Part shown: positions 1 through 6,976 of the stretch, piece after piece
Position numbering within the stretch: position 1 is the stretch's first letter
Layout: each line of letters begins with the position of its first letter
Assembly (NCBI GenBank): GCA_003517965.1
Contig: DOZO01000015.1
Span: 1,523-12,615 of the forward strand
From: Desulfobulbaceae bacterium
Lineage (GTDB): Bacteria > Desulfobacterota > Desulfobulbia > Desulfobulbales > Desulfurivibrionaceae
Direction of reading: 5' to 3'
DNA length: 11,093 bases
The notes under the pieces: model-generated
Told to the model about the DNA's origin: nothing
Seen by the model: only the letters and a program-made list of their open reading frames with translations
The model's database searches: none
Translations under genes and position numbers: made by a program

Positions 1-642
1 GATTTCGATCAGGCCTTCTTCGATCAGGTCGGCAACCTTGCCTCGGCCCAGCATGGCGTTTAAGGCCTCGTGCAGAGGACGAAGGTAGGGGTTGATCTTC
101 TGGACAAGATCGCCGGGGAGAAAGCCCATGCGTTCACCGGCCTCTATCGCCGGGCGGGTCAGTATGATGGAGCGGACCTGCTTGTTGACAAAAGCGGAGA
201 CAGCCATAGCCACGGCAAGATAGGTTTTCCCGGTGCCAGCCGGGCCGATGCCGAAAACAATATCGTTGGTGCGGATGCTGTCGATGTAAAGTTTCTGGTT
301 GATGCTCTTGGGAGCGATCACCTTTTGCTCGGCGGTGATGTAGACCTTGTCGAGAAAGATTTCCTTGAGGTTTGCCTTGGGCGAGGCCTGAAGGATGCGC
401 AAGGCGTAAGCAACATCCGCAGGATACACCGGATAGCCGGCGCGAATCAGCTCCTGGAGTTTGTCGATGAGCGAAACCGCCAGCTCAACCTCGTGTTTCG
501 GTCCATTTATAATGAGCTGACTGCCCTTGACCTGGATGCTGACCTTTGCTCCAGTTTCGATGGCGGCAAGGTTACTGTTTAGGGCTCCGTAGACGAGCAG
601 GGCAATGTTATTGTCGGCCAGAATGATTTCACGTTTGCTCAA
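1..642 (-). CDS. phoH: PhoH/YbeZ-family ATPase, C-terminal part off the window
   Basis: This is a partial P-loop NTPase; 214 residues are visible out of roughly 320 usual for the family, and the 3' end lies beyond base 1. The Walker A motif GPAGTGKT is at residues 133-140, followed by the PhoH signature RPAIEAGERMGFLPGDL and PYLRPLHEAL. The N-terminal 110 residues resemble the KH-like PhoH N-domain. Family members are cytosolic ATPases linked to RNA metabolism and to the YbeY endoribonuclease in the ybeZ-ybeY-ybeX-lnt locus. I chose the TTG at 642-640: the AGGAGG-like element GGGAGG lies about 9 bases upstream, no ATG is better placed, and translation gives MSKREIILADNN. The start overlaps the stop of the DsbA-like gene in the tetranucleotide TTGA, implying coupled translation. 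The family call is firm; the exact RNA-related role is inferred from homologues. Confidence 0.93.
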   Translation of the reverse strand, partial: MSKREIILADNNIALLVYGALNSNLAAIETGAKVSIQVKGSQLIINGPKHEVELAVSLIDKLQELIRAGYPVYPADVAYALRILQASPKANLKEIFLDKVYITAEQKVIAPKSINQKLYIDSIRTNDIVFGIGPAGTGKTYLAVAMAVSAFVNKQVRSIILTRPAIEAGERMGFLPGDLVQKINPYLRPLHEALNAMLGRGKVADLIEEGLIEI

Positions 643-1526
643 CGTTGGGGCCCTCCCTTGTTACGTTTGCCCATTTCCTGGCCGATCAGCCTTTCCAGAT
701 CTTTGATGTTACGTTCCTTCAGCAGACGGCCATTAACAAAGATGGTCGGGGTACTTCGCACTCCGGCCAGCTGAGCGTCATATATATCGCGGGCAAGAGC
801 CTGCTGGTTGGTTGGCGCTTTATACTCCTTGTTGAATTTTTCCAGATCAAGCCCAAGCTTTTTGGCAAGCTCTGTATATTTTGCCTCGGAAAGAGTTTTC
901 TGGTTTTCAAAAAGTAGATCGTGATAGGCCCAGAACTTGCCCTGACGGTGGGCGGCCATGGAGGCAAGGGCGGCAGATTGGGCTTGTTTGTGCATGTTAA
1001 GAGGAAAATGTTTAAAAACAACTTTGACGTCTTTAGGATGTTTGGCCAGAACCTCTTCCATCAAGGTTCCTACTGTGCCGCAATAAGGGCACTCGAAATC
1101 GCTGAATTCAACAATGGTGACTGGGGCGTTTTCCGGCCCAAGAAATGGAGCGCCCTGAATGTTGATCTGCACGGAAAAATCCAGGGTGATGGTCTGGATG
1201 GTTTTGTTTTTGCTGCTGGCCAGATAGATGCGGTCGGGGAGGTTGGCCCCTTGCAGGCCGGAAGAGGCTATTTGGCTCATGGTCGGGTCAACGGCAATGG
1301 TCTCTTCCAAAGTACCCTTGGCGGAATAAATAAGGAGCTTGCCGCCCTCGGTCAGGACAAAGGTCCATTTGCCGTCCAGCGAAGCGGCAATGTCCAAGGG
1401 TGTATTCGGGGTCTTAAGAGTGTTGCTTATCTCCCAGTCAACTCCGGCCTGGCAGGGGGAGGATAGAAGCAGTGCCGCGCAAATTATGGATAAACATCTG
1501 AAAAAATGTCGAAAAATAAAGACCAT
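639..1526 (-). CDS. Secreted DsbA-family thiol-disulfide oxidoreductase with N-terminal propeller-like segment
   Basis: The protein has 295 residues. Residues 1-27 form a Sec signal peptide (basic-hydrophobic, ending PCQA before GVDW), so it should act in the periplasm. Residues about 40-115 resemble one or two blades of a YVTN/WD-like beta-propeller (LDIAASLDGKWTFVLTEGGKLLIY). Residues about 122-285 are a DsbA/DsbG-type thioredoxin fold: GPENAPVTIVEFSDFECPYC carries the active-site CPYC at 146-149, the helical insert follows, and the cis-proline is in STPT at 258-261. It probably oxidises or isomerises disulfides in exported proteins; the substrate is unknown. The ATG at 1526 has GAGGAG 8 bases upstream. 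It overlaps phoH by 4 bases, and is preceded by a candidate promoter and a terminator-like hairpin. The thiol oxidoreductase call is firm. The propeller reading of the N-terminus is tentative. Confidence 0.9.
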   Translation of the reverse strand: MVFIFRHFFRCLSIICAALLLSSPCQAGVDWEISNTLKTPNTPLDIAASLDGKWTFVLTEGGKLLIYSAKGTLEETIAVDPTMSQIASSGLQGANLPDRIYLASSKNKTIQTITLDFSVQINIQGAPFLGPENAPVTIVEFSDFECPYCGTVGTLMEEVLAKHPKDVKVVFKHFPLNMHKQAQSAALASMAAHRQGKFWAYHDLLFENQKTLSEAKYTELAKKLGLDLEKFNKEYKAPTNQQALARDIYDAQLAGVRSTPTIFVNGRLLKERNIKDLERLIGQEMGKRNKGGPQR

Positions 1527-1551
1527 TGTTGGTTCTCCTCATTGTGGTTAA

Positions 1552-1584
1552 GAAAAATAAGGCAGCCGAAGGTACTCCTCCGGC
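1552..1584 (-). terminator. Hairpin plus T-tract in front of the DsbA-like gene (terminator or attenuator)
   Basis: On the minus strand, bases 1584-1577 (GCCGGAGG) pair with 1572-1565 (CCTTCGGC), one pair being G-T, around the loop AGTA. The stem is followed after four bases by TTATTTTTC (1560-1552). This looks like an intrinsic terminator. It lies 107 bases past the stop of the CCG gene, but also downstream of the candidate TATAAT promoter, so it could end the upstream operon or attenuate the DsbA transcript. The sequence does not decide between these. Confidence 0.45.
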
Positions 1585-1619
1585 AATCTCTCTGAGTTGA
1601 CAACCTGTCAGACGAATAC

Positions 1620-1649
1620 ATTATAATGCCTGAAAAAATTACGCAAGAA
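1620..1649 (-). promoter_or_regulatory. Candidate promoter for dsbA-phoH
   Basis: A perfect -10 hexamer TATAAT occupies 1625-1620 on the minus strand. The -35 is weak: TTGCGT (1646-1641) gives a 15-base spacer, and TTCTTG (1649-1644) gives 18. A start near 1613 would leave a leader of about 87 bases before the ATG at 1526. This is the only plausible promoter in the 164-base gap. Confidence 0.35.
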
Positions 1650-1690
1650 GCAGCAGGAGAATAGTTGTAAAATTTCGGTTTGCATTCAGG

Positions 1691-2896
1691 TCAGAGAAAC
1701 TCTGCCAAAACAAGGGCCAGGTGTCTAACATCTGGTTGTGTTGGGTCATGGCTCAGGCCCTGCTGGATATGGATGAGACAGCCAGAGCAGGTAGTGGTCA
1801 CCAGGTCGGGGGCGACCTGTTTTATTTGCTCTAACAAATGGTCTCTGATTTTTTCTGTCAGCTCCGGTTGGGCCAGATGAAACAAGCCGCCCTGACCGCA
1901 GCATTGAGCTCCGTTGGGGAGTTCGGCCAGATGCAGACCGGGAATGGTCTGGATGATCTTGCGGGGTGGGCTGGTTATCCTGGCCTGAAATCTCAGGTGA
2001 CAAGGGTCATGGTAAACCACGGTACGGGCCGTTTTTGGAGCTACAAAAGGTAAAGTCGGCGCGGTACTCATGGCTTGTGCCACAAAGGTTGAAAATTCAA
2101 GGAGTCGTCCGGCAAAGGCTTGGGCTTTTTTTTGCCATTCTGGATCATCTGCAAACAGTTCAGGATAGCGGCATAAGTGACTGTAACAGGAGGAGCAGGA
2201 AGTCAGAATGGGCAGGCTGTTTCCGGTAAAGGCCAGGATGTTCTGTCTGGCAAGATGTCTGGCGTTGGCGGTATCTCCGGAATTTTTTGCGGCAAGTCCA
2301 CAACAGCATTGTTGTTTTGGTCTGAGCGGATGATTGCCGGTGAAGGCTGTGGCTATCCGTTCAGTTGCCGTGCCGATTTGCCGGTGCAGATGGGTGGCGT
2401 AACAACCAGGGAAATAAGTCAAGGCCGGGGGCGTGGATTTCTGCACCTGGATTGCAGGGGGGGCAGGGTGGAGGGCCAAATCTTTAGATGGTAAGCCAAG
2501 GTGTAAACGCAGGCCACTGTCGGCTGGCAGTTGGTCCAGCAGGAATCTGCCGAAGCTGGCGATCGCCGCCAACAGGGCTGGATTATTCAGGGTCGTCTGA
2601 GTAATGGCTCTTAATACAACCTGACGGCCCGTAATCTTCCTCAATTTTTTCCGGGCGGCAATAAAGCGGGTGGGCGGATCGAGCCCTCTTGAACAGACTG
2701 ATCCGCAGGCCCCGCAAAGCAGACATTGGGAAAGAATCTCCGCGTAGGCGGTCGAGGCTAAGGCTGGATCAAGTCGTTCTAACAAGTGCAGTCTGCCACG
2801 GGCTGAGCAAGATTCCCGGCCCGTGACTTGAAAGACTGGACAGACCACGGTGCAGGCCCCGCATTTTGCGCACTGGAGGGGGTCTATCTCTGCCAT
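1691..2896 (-). CDS. GlcF-like (Fe-S)-binding protein with two CCG domains
   Basis: The 401-residue protein has the layout of glycolate oxidase iron-sulfur subunit GlcF (about 407 residues) and of HdrD-like proteins. Two N-terminal 4Fe-4S motifs are visible, C9-C12-C15-C19 followed by P, and C58-C61-C64-C68 followed by S instead of the usual P. Two CCG domains follow: C165, C197-C199, C234-x2-C237; then C299, C332-C333-G, C370-x2-C373. Such proteins pass electrons between a flavin dehydrogenase (D-lactate or glycolate type) and quinone or a disulfide. No GlcD-like flavoprotein gene lies beside it here, so the partner and substrate are unknown. The first cluster of the second CCG domain, NGAQCCGQGGLF, fits the family. 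The ATG overlaps the prfB stop by 13 bases, with AAGG about 10 bases upstream. The family assignment is secure; naming it glcF would be a guess. Confidence 0.9.
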   Translation of the reverse strand: MAEIDPLQCAKCGACTVVCPVFQVTGRESCSARGRLHLLERLDPALASTAYAEILSQCLLCGACGSVCSRGLDPPTRFIAARKKLRKITGRQVVLRAITQTTLNNPALLAAIASFGRFLLDQLPADSGLRLHLGLPSKDLALHPAPPAIQVQKSTPPALTYFPGCYATHLHRQIGTATERIATAFTGNHPLRPKQQCCCGLAAKNSGDTANARHLARQNILAFTGNSLPILTSCSSCYSHLCRYPELFADDPEWQKKAQAFAGRLLEFSTFVAQAMSTAPTLPFVAPKTARTVVYHDPCHLRFQARITSPPRKIIQTIPGLHLAELPNGAQCCGQGGLFHLAQPELTEKIRDHLLEQIKQVAPDLVTTTCSGCLIHIQQGLSHDPTQPDVRHLALVLAEFL

Positions 2897-3979
2897 AAGA
2901 GATAGGCCTTGATGAATGGGTCAAGGTTTCCGTCCAGGGTGCTGTCCACATTGCCCACCTCAAAATTGGTGCGGTGGTCCTTGATCAACCGGTAGGGCTG
3001 CATCACATAGGAACGAATCTGGCTGCCCCAGGCGATCTCCTTTTTCTCACCGGCAATATCCTGGTGCTGTTCCTTCTGCGCCGCCCGCTCCCGGTCGTAC
3101 AGCCGAGCCTTGAGCATCTTCATGGCCGTGTCCTTGTTGCGGTGCTGGCTCCGTTCGTTCTGGCACTGAACCACGATGCCGGTGGGTAGATGGGTGATGC
3201 GGATAGCCGAGCTGGTCTTGTTGATGTGCTGGCCTCCTGCTCCACTGGCCCGGTAGGTGTCTATCCGCAAATCCTTGTCGTTGATGTCCACCTGGATGCT
3301 GTCGTCCAGCTCTGGAAAGATAAACACCGAGGCAAAAGAGGTGTGGCGTCTGCCTCCCGCATCAAAGGGAGAGATGCGAACCAGGCGGTGGATGCCCATT
3401 TCCGAGCGAAGCAGGCCATAGGCGTTATGGCCGGTGACCATAACGGTTACCCCCTTGACCCCTGCCTCGTCGCCGGGCAGCAGATCGAGGATCTCGGTGG
3501 GGAATTTTTTGGCCTCGGCCCAGCGCAGATACATACGCAGGAGGATGCTCACCCAGTCCTGGGCTTCGGTGCCGCCCGCGCCCGCGTGGATGGTGATCAT
3601 GGCGTTGCTGGCGTCATGCTCGCCAGTGAACATGCATTCAAGCTCTACAGTCTCGACCCGCTCAAGCAGCGCGTTTAATGCGTGGTCAACTTCGGTGAGA
3701 GTCTCTTCGTCGCCTTCGGCCATGCCCAGTTCGAGCAGAAATTCCGCTTCTTCAAGCTCTGCCTGGGATGCGTCCCAGCCTTCAACAATATTTTGGATGC
3801 TACCCTGCTCCCGTTGCACCTTCTGGGCGTTTTCCTGGTTATCCCAGAAAGCCGGGGCCAGGGTGAGCTGTTCCAGCTCCTGCAGTCGTTCTCTCTTGTG
3901 ATCTACCTCAAAGATGCTCCTTAAGGGAGATGAGGCGCCCCTTGAGATCCTGGATTTTTTGTTTTAGTTCCGCGGACAT
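2884..3979 (-). CDS. prfB: Peptide chain release factor 2, expressed by programmed +1 frameshift
   Basis: RF2 ends translation at UGA and UAA. Starting at ATG 3979, codons 1-23 read MSAELKQKIQDLKGRLISLK-EHL, then an in-frame TGA occurs at codon 24 (3910-3908). Skipping one base there continues as EVDHKRERLQELEQ and on to the stop at 2884, giving 364 residues (E. coli RF2 has 365). The span of 1096 bases is a multiple of three plus one, as expected for a single +1 shift. The codon-recognition tripeptide SPF is at residues 203-205 and the catalytic GGQ at 248-250 in SGAGGQHINKT. AGGAG lies 6 bases before the ATG. The start overlaps lnt by 16 bases and the end overlaps the CCG gene by 13 bases, so it sits inside a coupled operon. 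The identification is certain; use of the shift is inferred from the conserved site. Confidence 0.97.
3908..3922 (-). promoter_or_regulatory. prfB: RF2 autoregulatory +1 frameshift site
   Basis: The minus strand reads AAGGAG, CAT, CTT, TGA, G. The Shine-Dalgarno-like AAGGAG (3922-3917) sits three bases upstream of the slippery CTT (P site) and the UGA at 3910-3908, the same spacing as E. coli AGGGGG-UAU-CUU-UGA. In the known mechanism, low RF2 lets the ribosome pause at UGA and slip to GAG; high RF2 terminates after 23 residues. The base after UGA is G, where E. coli has C. Confidence 0.92.
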
Positions 3980-5538
3980 GGTGTTCTCCTGAAAAATAAT
4001 AGGTTAAAGGTAAGAAGCAAACAAACCCAAGGGAAAAGATAGCCCCAGCGGACATAGCAGGTCAAGCCATTAAGCAGGGCGACTGGTTGACTGTGAGCGT
4101 ACTCGGCAAACAGGGGGGAGGCTTCCTGGATGCGCCCCAGAGGGTCAATGAAGGCGCTTACCCCGGTATTGGCTGCCCGAACCAGGGATTTTCTGGTCTC
4201 CACCGCTCTAAATACCGCCATGGATAGATGCTGCCAAGGGGCGCTCGATCTGCCAAACCAGGCGTCATTGGTAAGGGTAACCAGCAGGTTGGCCCCGGCC
4301 TCGGCTTGTTGACGAGAAATCTCCGGAAAGATGCTTTCAAAGCAGATCAATACCCCGATTCGGCTGTTTTGGCAAGACAGAGGGGCGTTTGTCTGGCCAG
4401 GGGTAAATGCTCCCAGGGTTTCTACCAGGGGCGAAGCAAAACTTAAGATCTTACGAAAGGGGATATATTCGCCAAAGGGAACCAGATGCTGTTTGTCATA
4501 GCGGCCAGTGAGACGTCCGTCCGGGGCCATCAGAAAGGCGCTGTTGCTATAGGTTAGGGAACCATCAGCGGGGGCAGTCTTTTCCCGGTGAGGCGCGCCG
4601 GTGAGTAGATATGTCTGGTACGGTCTGGTGAGTTCACTGTGCAGTTTAAGAAAAAGGGAATTTTCGTAGGGATAAAAGGGCAGGGCTGTTTCCGGCCAGA
4701 CAATCAACTGTGGCCTTTTGGTGATGAAAATTTCGCTGCTCAGGCGTAGATAGGTGTTAATTGTTTCCCGCTGAAAGACAGGTTGCCATTTTTGATCCTG
4801 AGGGATATTGCCTTGAACTGCCGCCACCTCCATCTGTTCCGCTTGGGCAATGATTGCCGGCAGGGTTTGTAGACGCCAGAGGCTGTAGCCCGAGGCCATT
4901 AAGAGAACGACGACTGCGGCGCCAATGAGTGCGGGGGGGCTTATCGCCTTGCGCTGGGTCAGCGAAGAGGCAAGGGTAAAAAGCAGGACGTTTGTCAGCA
5001 CCATGAGAAAGGTAAGCCCATGGTGGCCGGTCAGATCGGCAATCTGGATCAACGGGGGCAGGTTATACTGGGTATAGGCCAGATCAAGCCAGGGAAAGCC
5101 GGTAAACAGCAGGCCGCGGAGCAGGTCGAGTGCTACCCAGCAGATCGGGGCGAAAATGAGCAGAGGGAGACGCGGCCCGCTTCTGGCGCAGAGCAAGGCG
5201 AATCCAGCCAGATAGCAACTCATGTACAGGGCCAGCAAGCACAGGGCCAGCACTGCGATAGGTAGAGGCACCTGGCCATAAGTGGCCAGGACAATGATGA
5301 TCCAGTACAAAAGAGGCAGATAATAGGTCAGCCCGCAGATAAGGCCGAGCAGGGCAGCCCGGCGCGGGGGCTGGTTGTTAAGGCTCCAGAAAAGGGGAAC
5401 AAGAGCCAGCCAGGCAAGCTGGGGCAGGGCAATGTCCCCGGGAGAGGCGGATAATAACAGGGCACTGGCCAATAAGGCCAACAGGCAGGACTTGCCGAAA
5501 TTGGGTGTGCTTTCAGAGCGTGGGAGAAGAGGAGGCAT
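3964..5538 (-). CDS. lnt: Apolipoprotein N-acyltransferase
   Basis: Lnt transfers an acyl chain from phospholipid to the N-terminal cysteine of lipoproteins in the inner membrane. The 524-residue chain has several hydrophobic segments between residues about 17 and 220, then a nitrilase-type periplasmic domain, then a last membrane span near 496-516. The catalytic triad of the family is seen as E283 (IVWPETALPFY), K349 (RYDKQHLVPFGEYIPF) and C399 (GVLICFESIFPE). TNDAWFG at 423-429 and the ETRK/RAANTG segment are also typical. The ATG at 5538 lacks a clear ribosome-binding site and the upstream frame meets a stop after three codons; it overlaps by TGATG with a possible 17-codon upstream ORF. 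It overlaps the prfB start by 16 bases. The corC-lnt order matches the enterobacterial ybeX-lnt pair. The assignment is firm. Confidence 0.96.
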   Translation of the reverse strand: MPPLLPRSESTPNFGKSCLLALLASALLLSASPGDIALPQLAWLALVPLFWSLNNQPPRRAALLGLICGLTYYLPLLYWIIIVLATYGQVPLPIAVLALCLLALYMSCYLAGFALLCARSGPRLPLLIFAPICWVALDLLRGLLFTGFPWLDLAYTQYNLPPLIQIADLTGHHGLTFLMVLTNVLLFTLASSLTQRKAISPPALIGAAVVVLLMASGYSLWRLQTLPAIIAQAEQMEVAAVQGNIPQDQKWQPVFQRETINTYLRLSSEIFITKRPQLIVWPETALPFYPYENSLFLKLHSELTRPYQTYLLTGAPHREKTAPADGSLTYSNSAFLMAPDGRLTGRYDKQHLVPFGEYIPFRKILSFASPLVETLGAFTPGQTNAPLSCQNSRIGVLICFESIFPEISRQQAEAGANLLVTLTNDAWFGRSSAPWQHLSMAVFRAVETRKSLVRAANTGVSAFIDPLGRIQEASPLFAEYAHSQPVALLNGLTCYVRWGYLFPWVCLLLTFNLLFFRRTPCPRN

Positions 5539-5591
5539 CAGTCGAATTTAGGGGCTGTTAATGAATAAAATTTGGTTTTTAGTTTGTGCAT
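5538..5591 (-). CDS. Possible 17-codon leader ORF coupled to lnt
   Basis: In the 72-base gap between corC and lnt, an ORF reads MHKLKTKFYSLTAPKFD and stops at TGA, which shares bases with the lnt ATG (TGATG). It has AAGGG six bases upstream, whereas lnt itself has no visible ribosome-binding site. It could deliver ribosomes to lnt by termination-reinitiation. No homology is recognised, and chance occurrence is quite possible in a gap this short. Confidence 0.25.
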   Translation of the reverse strand: MHKLKTKFYSLTAPKFD

Positions 5592-5610
5592 TTAGCGCCC
5601 TTTATGCCGC

Positions 5611-6489
5611 TCAGGGCATTGTTAAGTCGAGGTTGTTTGTGCACAACGGCTTCGTATGGATTTTTACGGTGTGGATGCGTCGTCGGTCAGCGGAGACCAC
5701 TTCGAAAACCAGGGAGTTGATGAGCATGGTGGCGCCTACCGGCGGCACTCGATCCAATTGATGGATGATCAGGCCGCCTACCGATTCATAAGGGCCTTCC
5801 GGCAGGGTAATGCCGAAAAATTCCTCCACCTCTTCAAGATTTACCTTGGCGTCGGTGAGGAGTAGATCTTTATTTACCACCTTCCAGCGTTTTTCCACTT
5901 TATCGTATTCGTCGCGGATCTCGCCGACGATTTCCTCCAGTACGTCTTCGAGGGTCACCAGGCCGCGCACGCTTCCGAATTCATCGGTAACCACGGCCAG
6001 ATGGCCTTTCTGACTCTGGAAATCCTTGAGCAGATTGACGATCTTGCGGGTGTCGAGTACAAAAAAAGCCGGTTTGACCAGATCAGAGGCCGCAGGCATG
6101 GTGGCGGCATTGAGGCAGAAGGGCAGGAGATCCTTGGCATGCAGGATGCCGATGATATTGTCCGGGGAATCTTGATAGATGGGGATTCTGGTGTAGCCCT
6201 CGTCGGTGATTAAATGGATGAGCTCGGCGGCTGATACCTTTGCTTCAGCGCTGACCATGTCGCTTCTGGGGGTCATGATCTCGCGGACCAGGGTGTCCCG
6301 GAACTCCAGAATACTGCTTATCATCTCCCCCTCTTCGCGGGAGATCAACCCTTGTTCTTCGCCGTCATCGAGGAGTTCCTGTATTTCCTGTTCAATATCT
6401 TCGGTGGTGTCTGGGGAACGGTTGATGCCGAAAAAATGGAGGATGCGTTTGAAGGCCGAGTCGCCGGTGTCCGAAGCAGAGGTGTCCAT
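5611..6489 (-). CDS. corC: CorC/YbeX-family CBS-domain protein
   Basis: The 292-residue protein has no membrane span, so it is the soluble CorC/YbeX type and not the DUF21-bearing HlyC/CorC type. An acidic N-terminal region holds the family segment LLDDGEEQGLISREEGEMI. The CBS pair lies at about residues 68-124 (VREIMTPRSDMVS to AKDLLPF) and 137-193 (to TLEDVLEEIVGEIRDEYD), and a CorC_HlyC transporter-associated domain at about 205-279 (YESVGGLIIHQLDRVPPVG). Members have been linked to Mg/Co efflux, and in enterobacteria to ribosome biology beside YbeZ and YbeY; the role here is not determinable. It is the first gene of the minus-strand operon, 72 bases upstream of lnt. The ATG at 6489 has only a weak and distant AGGA. 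Confidence 0.93.
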   Translation of the reverse strand: MDTSASDTGDSAFKRILHFFGINRSPDTTEDIEQEIQELLDDGEEQGLISREEGEMISSILEFRDTLVREIMTPRSDMVSAEAKVSAAELIHLITDEGYTRIPIYQDSPDNIIGILHAKDLLPFCLNAATMPAASDLVKPAFFVLDTRKIVNLLKDFQSQKGHLAVVTDEFGSVRGLVTLEDVLEEIVGEIRDEYDKVEKRWKVVNKDLLLTDAKVNLEEVEEFFGITLPEGPYESVGGLIIHQLDRVPPVGATMLINSLVFEVVSADRRRIHTVKIHTKPLCTNNLDLTMP

Positions 6490-6546
6490 GCGGGGGTAAG
6501 AATCCTGTTGGGTGATAACTATTTAGTCTTTCGAATGTAACACGCA

Positions 6547-6576
6547 CTGGCTAAAGGAAATAGCCGGTGGTGTCAA
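6547..6576 (-). promoter_or_regulatory. Candidate promoter of the corC-lnt-prfB operon, with overlapping inverted repeat
   Basis: A perfect -35 TTGACA lies at 6576-6571 on the minus strand, but at 17 bases the -10 is poor (TAGCCA, 6553-6548). An inverted repeat, CTGGCTA (6547-6553) and TAGCCGG (6561-6567) with 7-base centre, overlaps the -10 and spacer and could be an operator. A second option further upstream is TTGCCC with GATAAA 16 bases on (6619-6592). I cannot choose between them. Confidence 0.35.
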
Positions 6577-6585
6577 GAAAAAAAA

Positions 6586-6614
6586 TTGACGTTTATCTTG
6601 AAAATCGGTATAAG
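6586..6614 (+). promoter_or_regulatory. Sigma-70 promoter of the carboxylase operon
   Basis: TTGACG (6586-6591) and TATAAG (6609-6614) are separated by exactly 17 bases, each matching 5 of 6 consensus positions, with an A-run just upstream. A start near 6621 leaves a leader of about 355 bases before the biotin carboxylase TTG. A weaker tandem candidate downstream pairs TTTAAA (6663-6668) with TATAAC (6687-6692) at 18 bases. Confidence 0.65.
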
Positions 6615-6976
6615 GGCAACACTTTGACCCCATATGAATAGTATGTTTTTCTTGAAGTATAGTTTAAAAATAAGTTTAATATATCATATAACACCATGCT
6701 GTTTCAACAGAATGCGCTTCACGAGATAGAGGACTTTTCCTCCGGGGAGTAATGAGGCAGTTGCGACAAGGCTCATCCTCTTGCCTTGTCGGTGCATCTT
6801 CCCCCTTTGTTCCGAGACCAGCGGAATTCACCCTTTTCATTTGCTCTGAACATTAGTAAGCAATAAAAAAATGGAAACGACGGCAATGGTGGTGTGAGCG
6901 TTAGCTTTTTCCTGTTTGTTTTATGGGATATGGTAAACGGTGCAGCCTGCCCCCGCAACCAATATCGAGGGTTCGC
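6615..6976 (+). other. Long 5' leader of the biotin carboxylase gene
   Basis: No convincing gene lies here. Bases 6625-6695 are strongly AT-rich. Two tiny ORFs overlap as TAATG: 6696-6752 (18 codons, no ribosome-binding site) and 6752-6856 (34 codons, GGGGAG only two bases before ATG); neither is recognisable. A 9-bp stem-loop occupies 6764-6791. The end carries CGAGGG ahead of the TTG start. The length suggests a regulatory leader, but I do not recognise a known riboswitch. Confidence 0.4.
6764..6791 (+). repeat. Perfect 9-bp stem-loop in the carboxylase leader
   Basis: CGACAAGGC (6764-6772) pairs fully with GCCTTGTCG (6783-6791) around a 10-base pyrimidine-rich loop TCATCCTCTT. The 3' flank is C/T-rich (TTCCCCCTTTG) but not a proper U-tract, so an intrinsic terminator is unlikely; it may be a regulatory or protein-binding RNA structure or a DNA operator. 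Confidence 0.6.

Noticed and set aside
70..582. 170-codon ORF on the plus strand
   Set aside because: It is antisense to phoH, whose Walker A and PAIEAGER motifs are explicit on the minus strand.
2884..3819. prfB starting at the GTG at 3819
   Set aside because: This would lose 53 conserved N-terminal residues; the real start at 3979 plus a +1 shift gives the normal RF2 length.
6696..6856. Two tiny overlapping ORFs as genes
   Set aside because: The first lacks a ribosome-binding site and the second has one too close to its ATG; neither sequence is recognisable. They are kept only as a possible leader-peptide observation.
6923..6976. N-terminal extension of the biotin carboxylase from ATG 6923
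   Set aside because: There is no ribosome-binding site before that ATG, the extra 18 residues are unlike family members, and TTG 6977 has GAGGG at good spacing and aligns with the AccC start.
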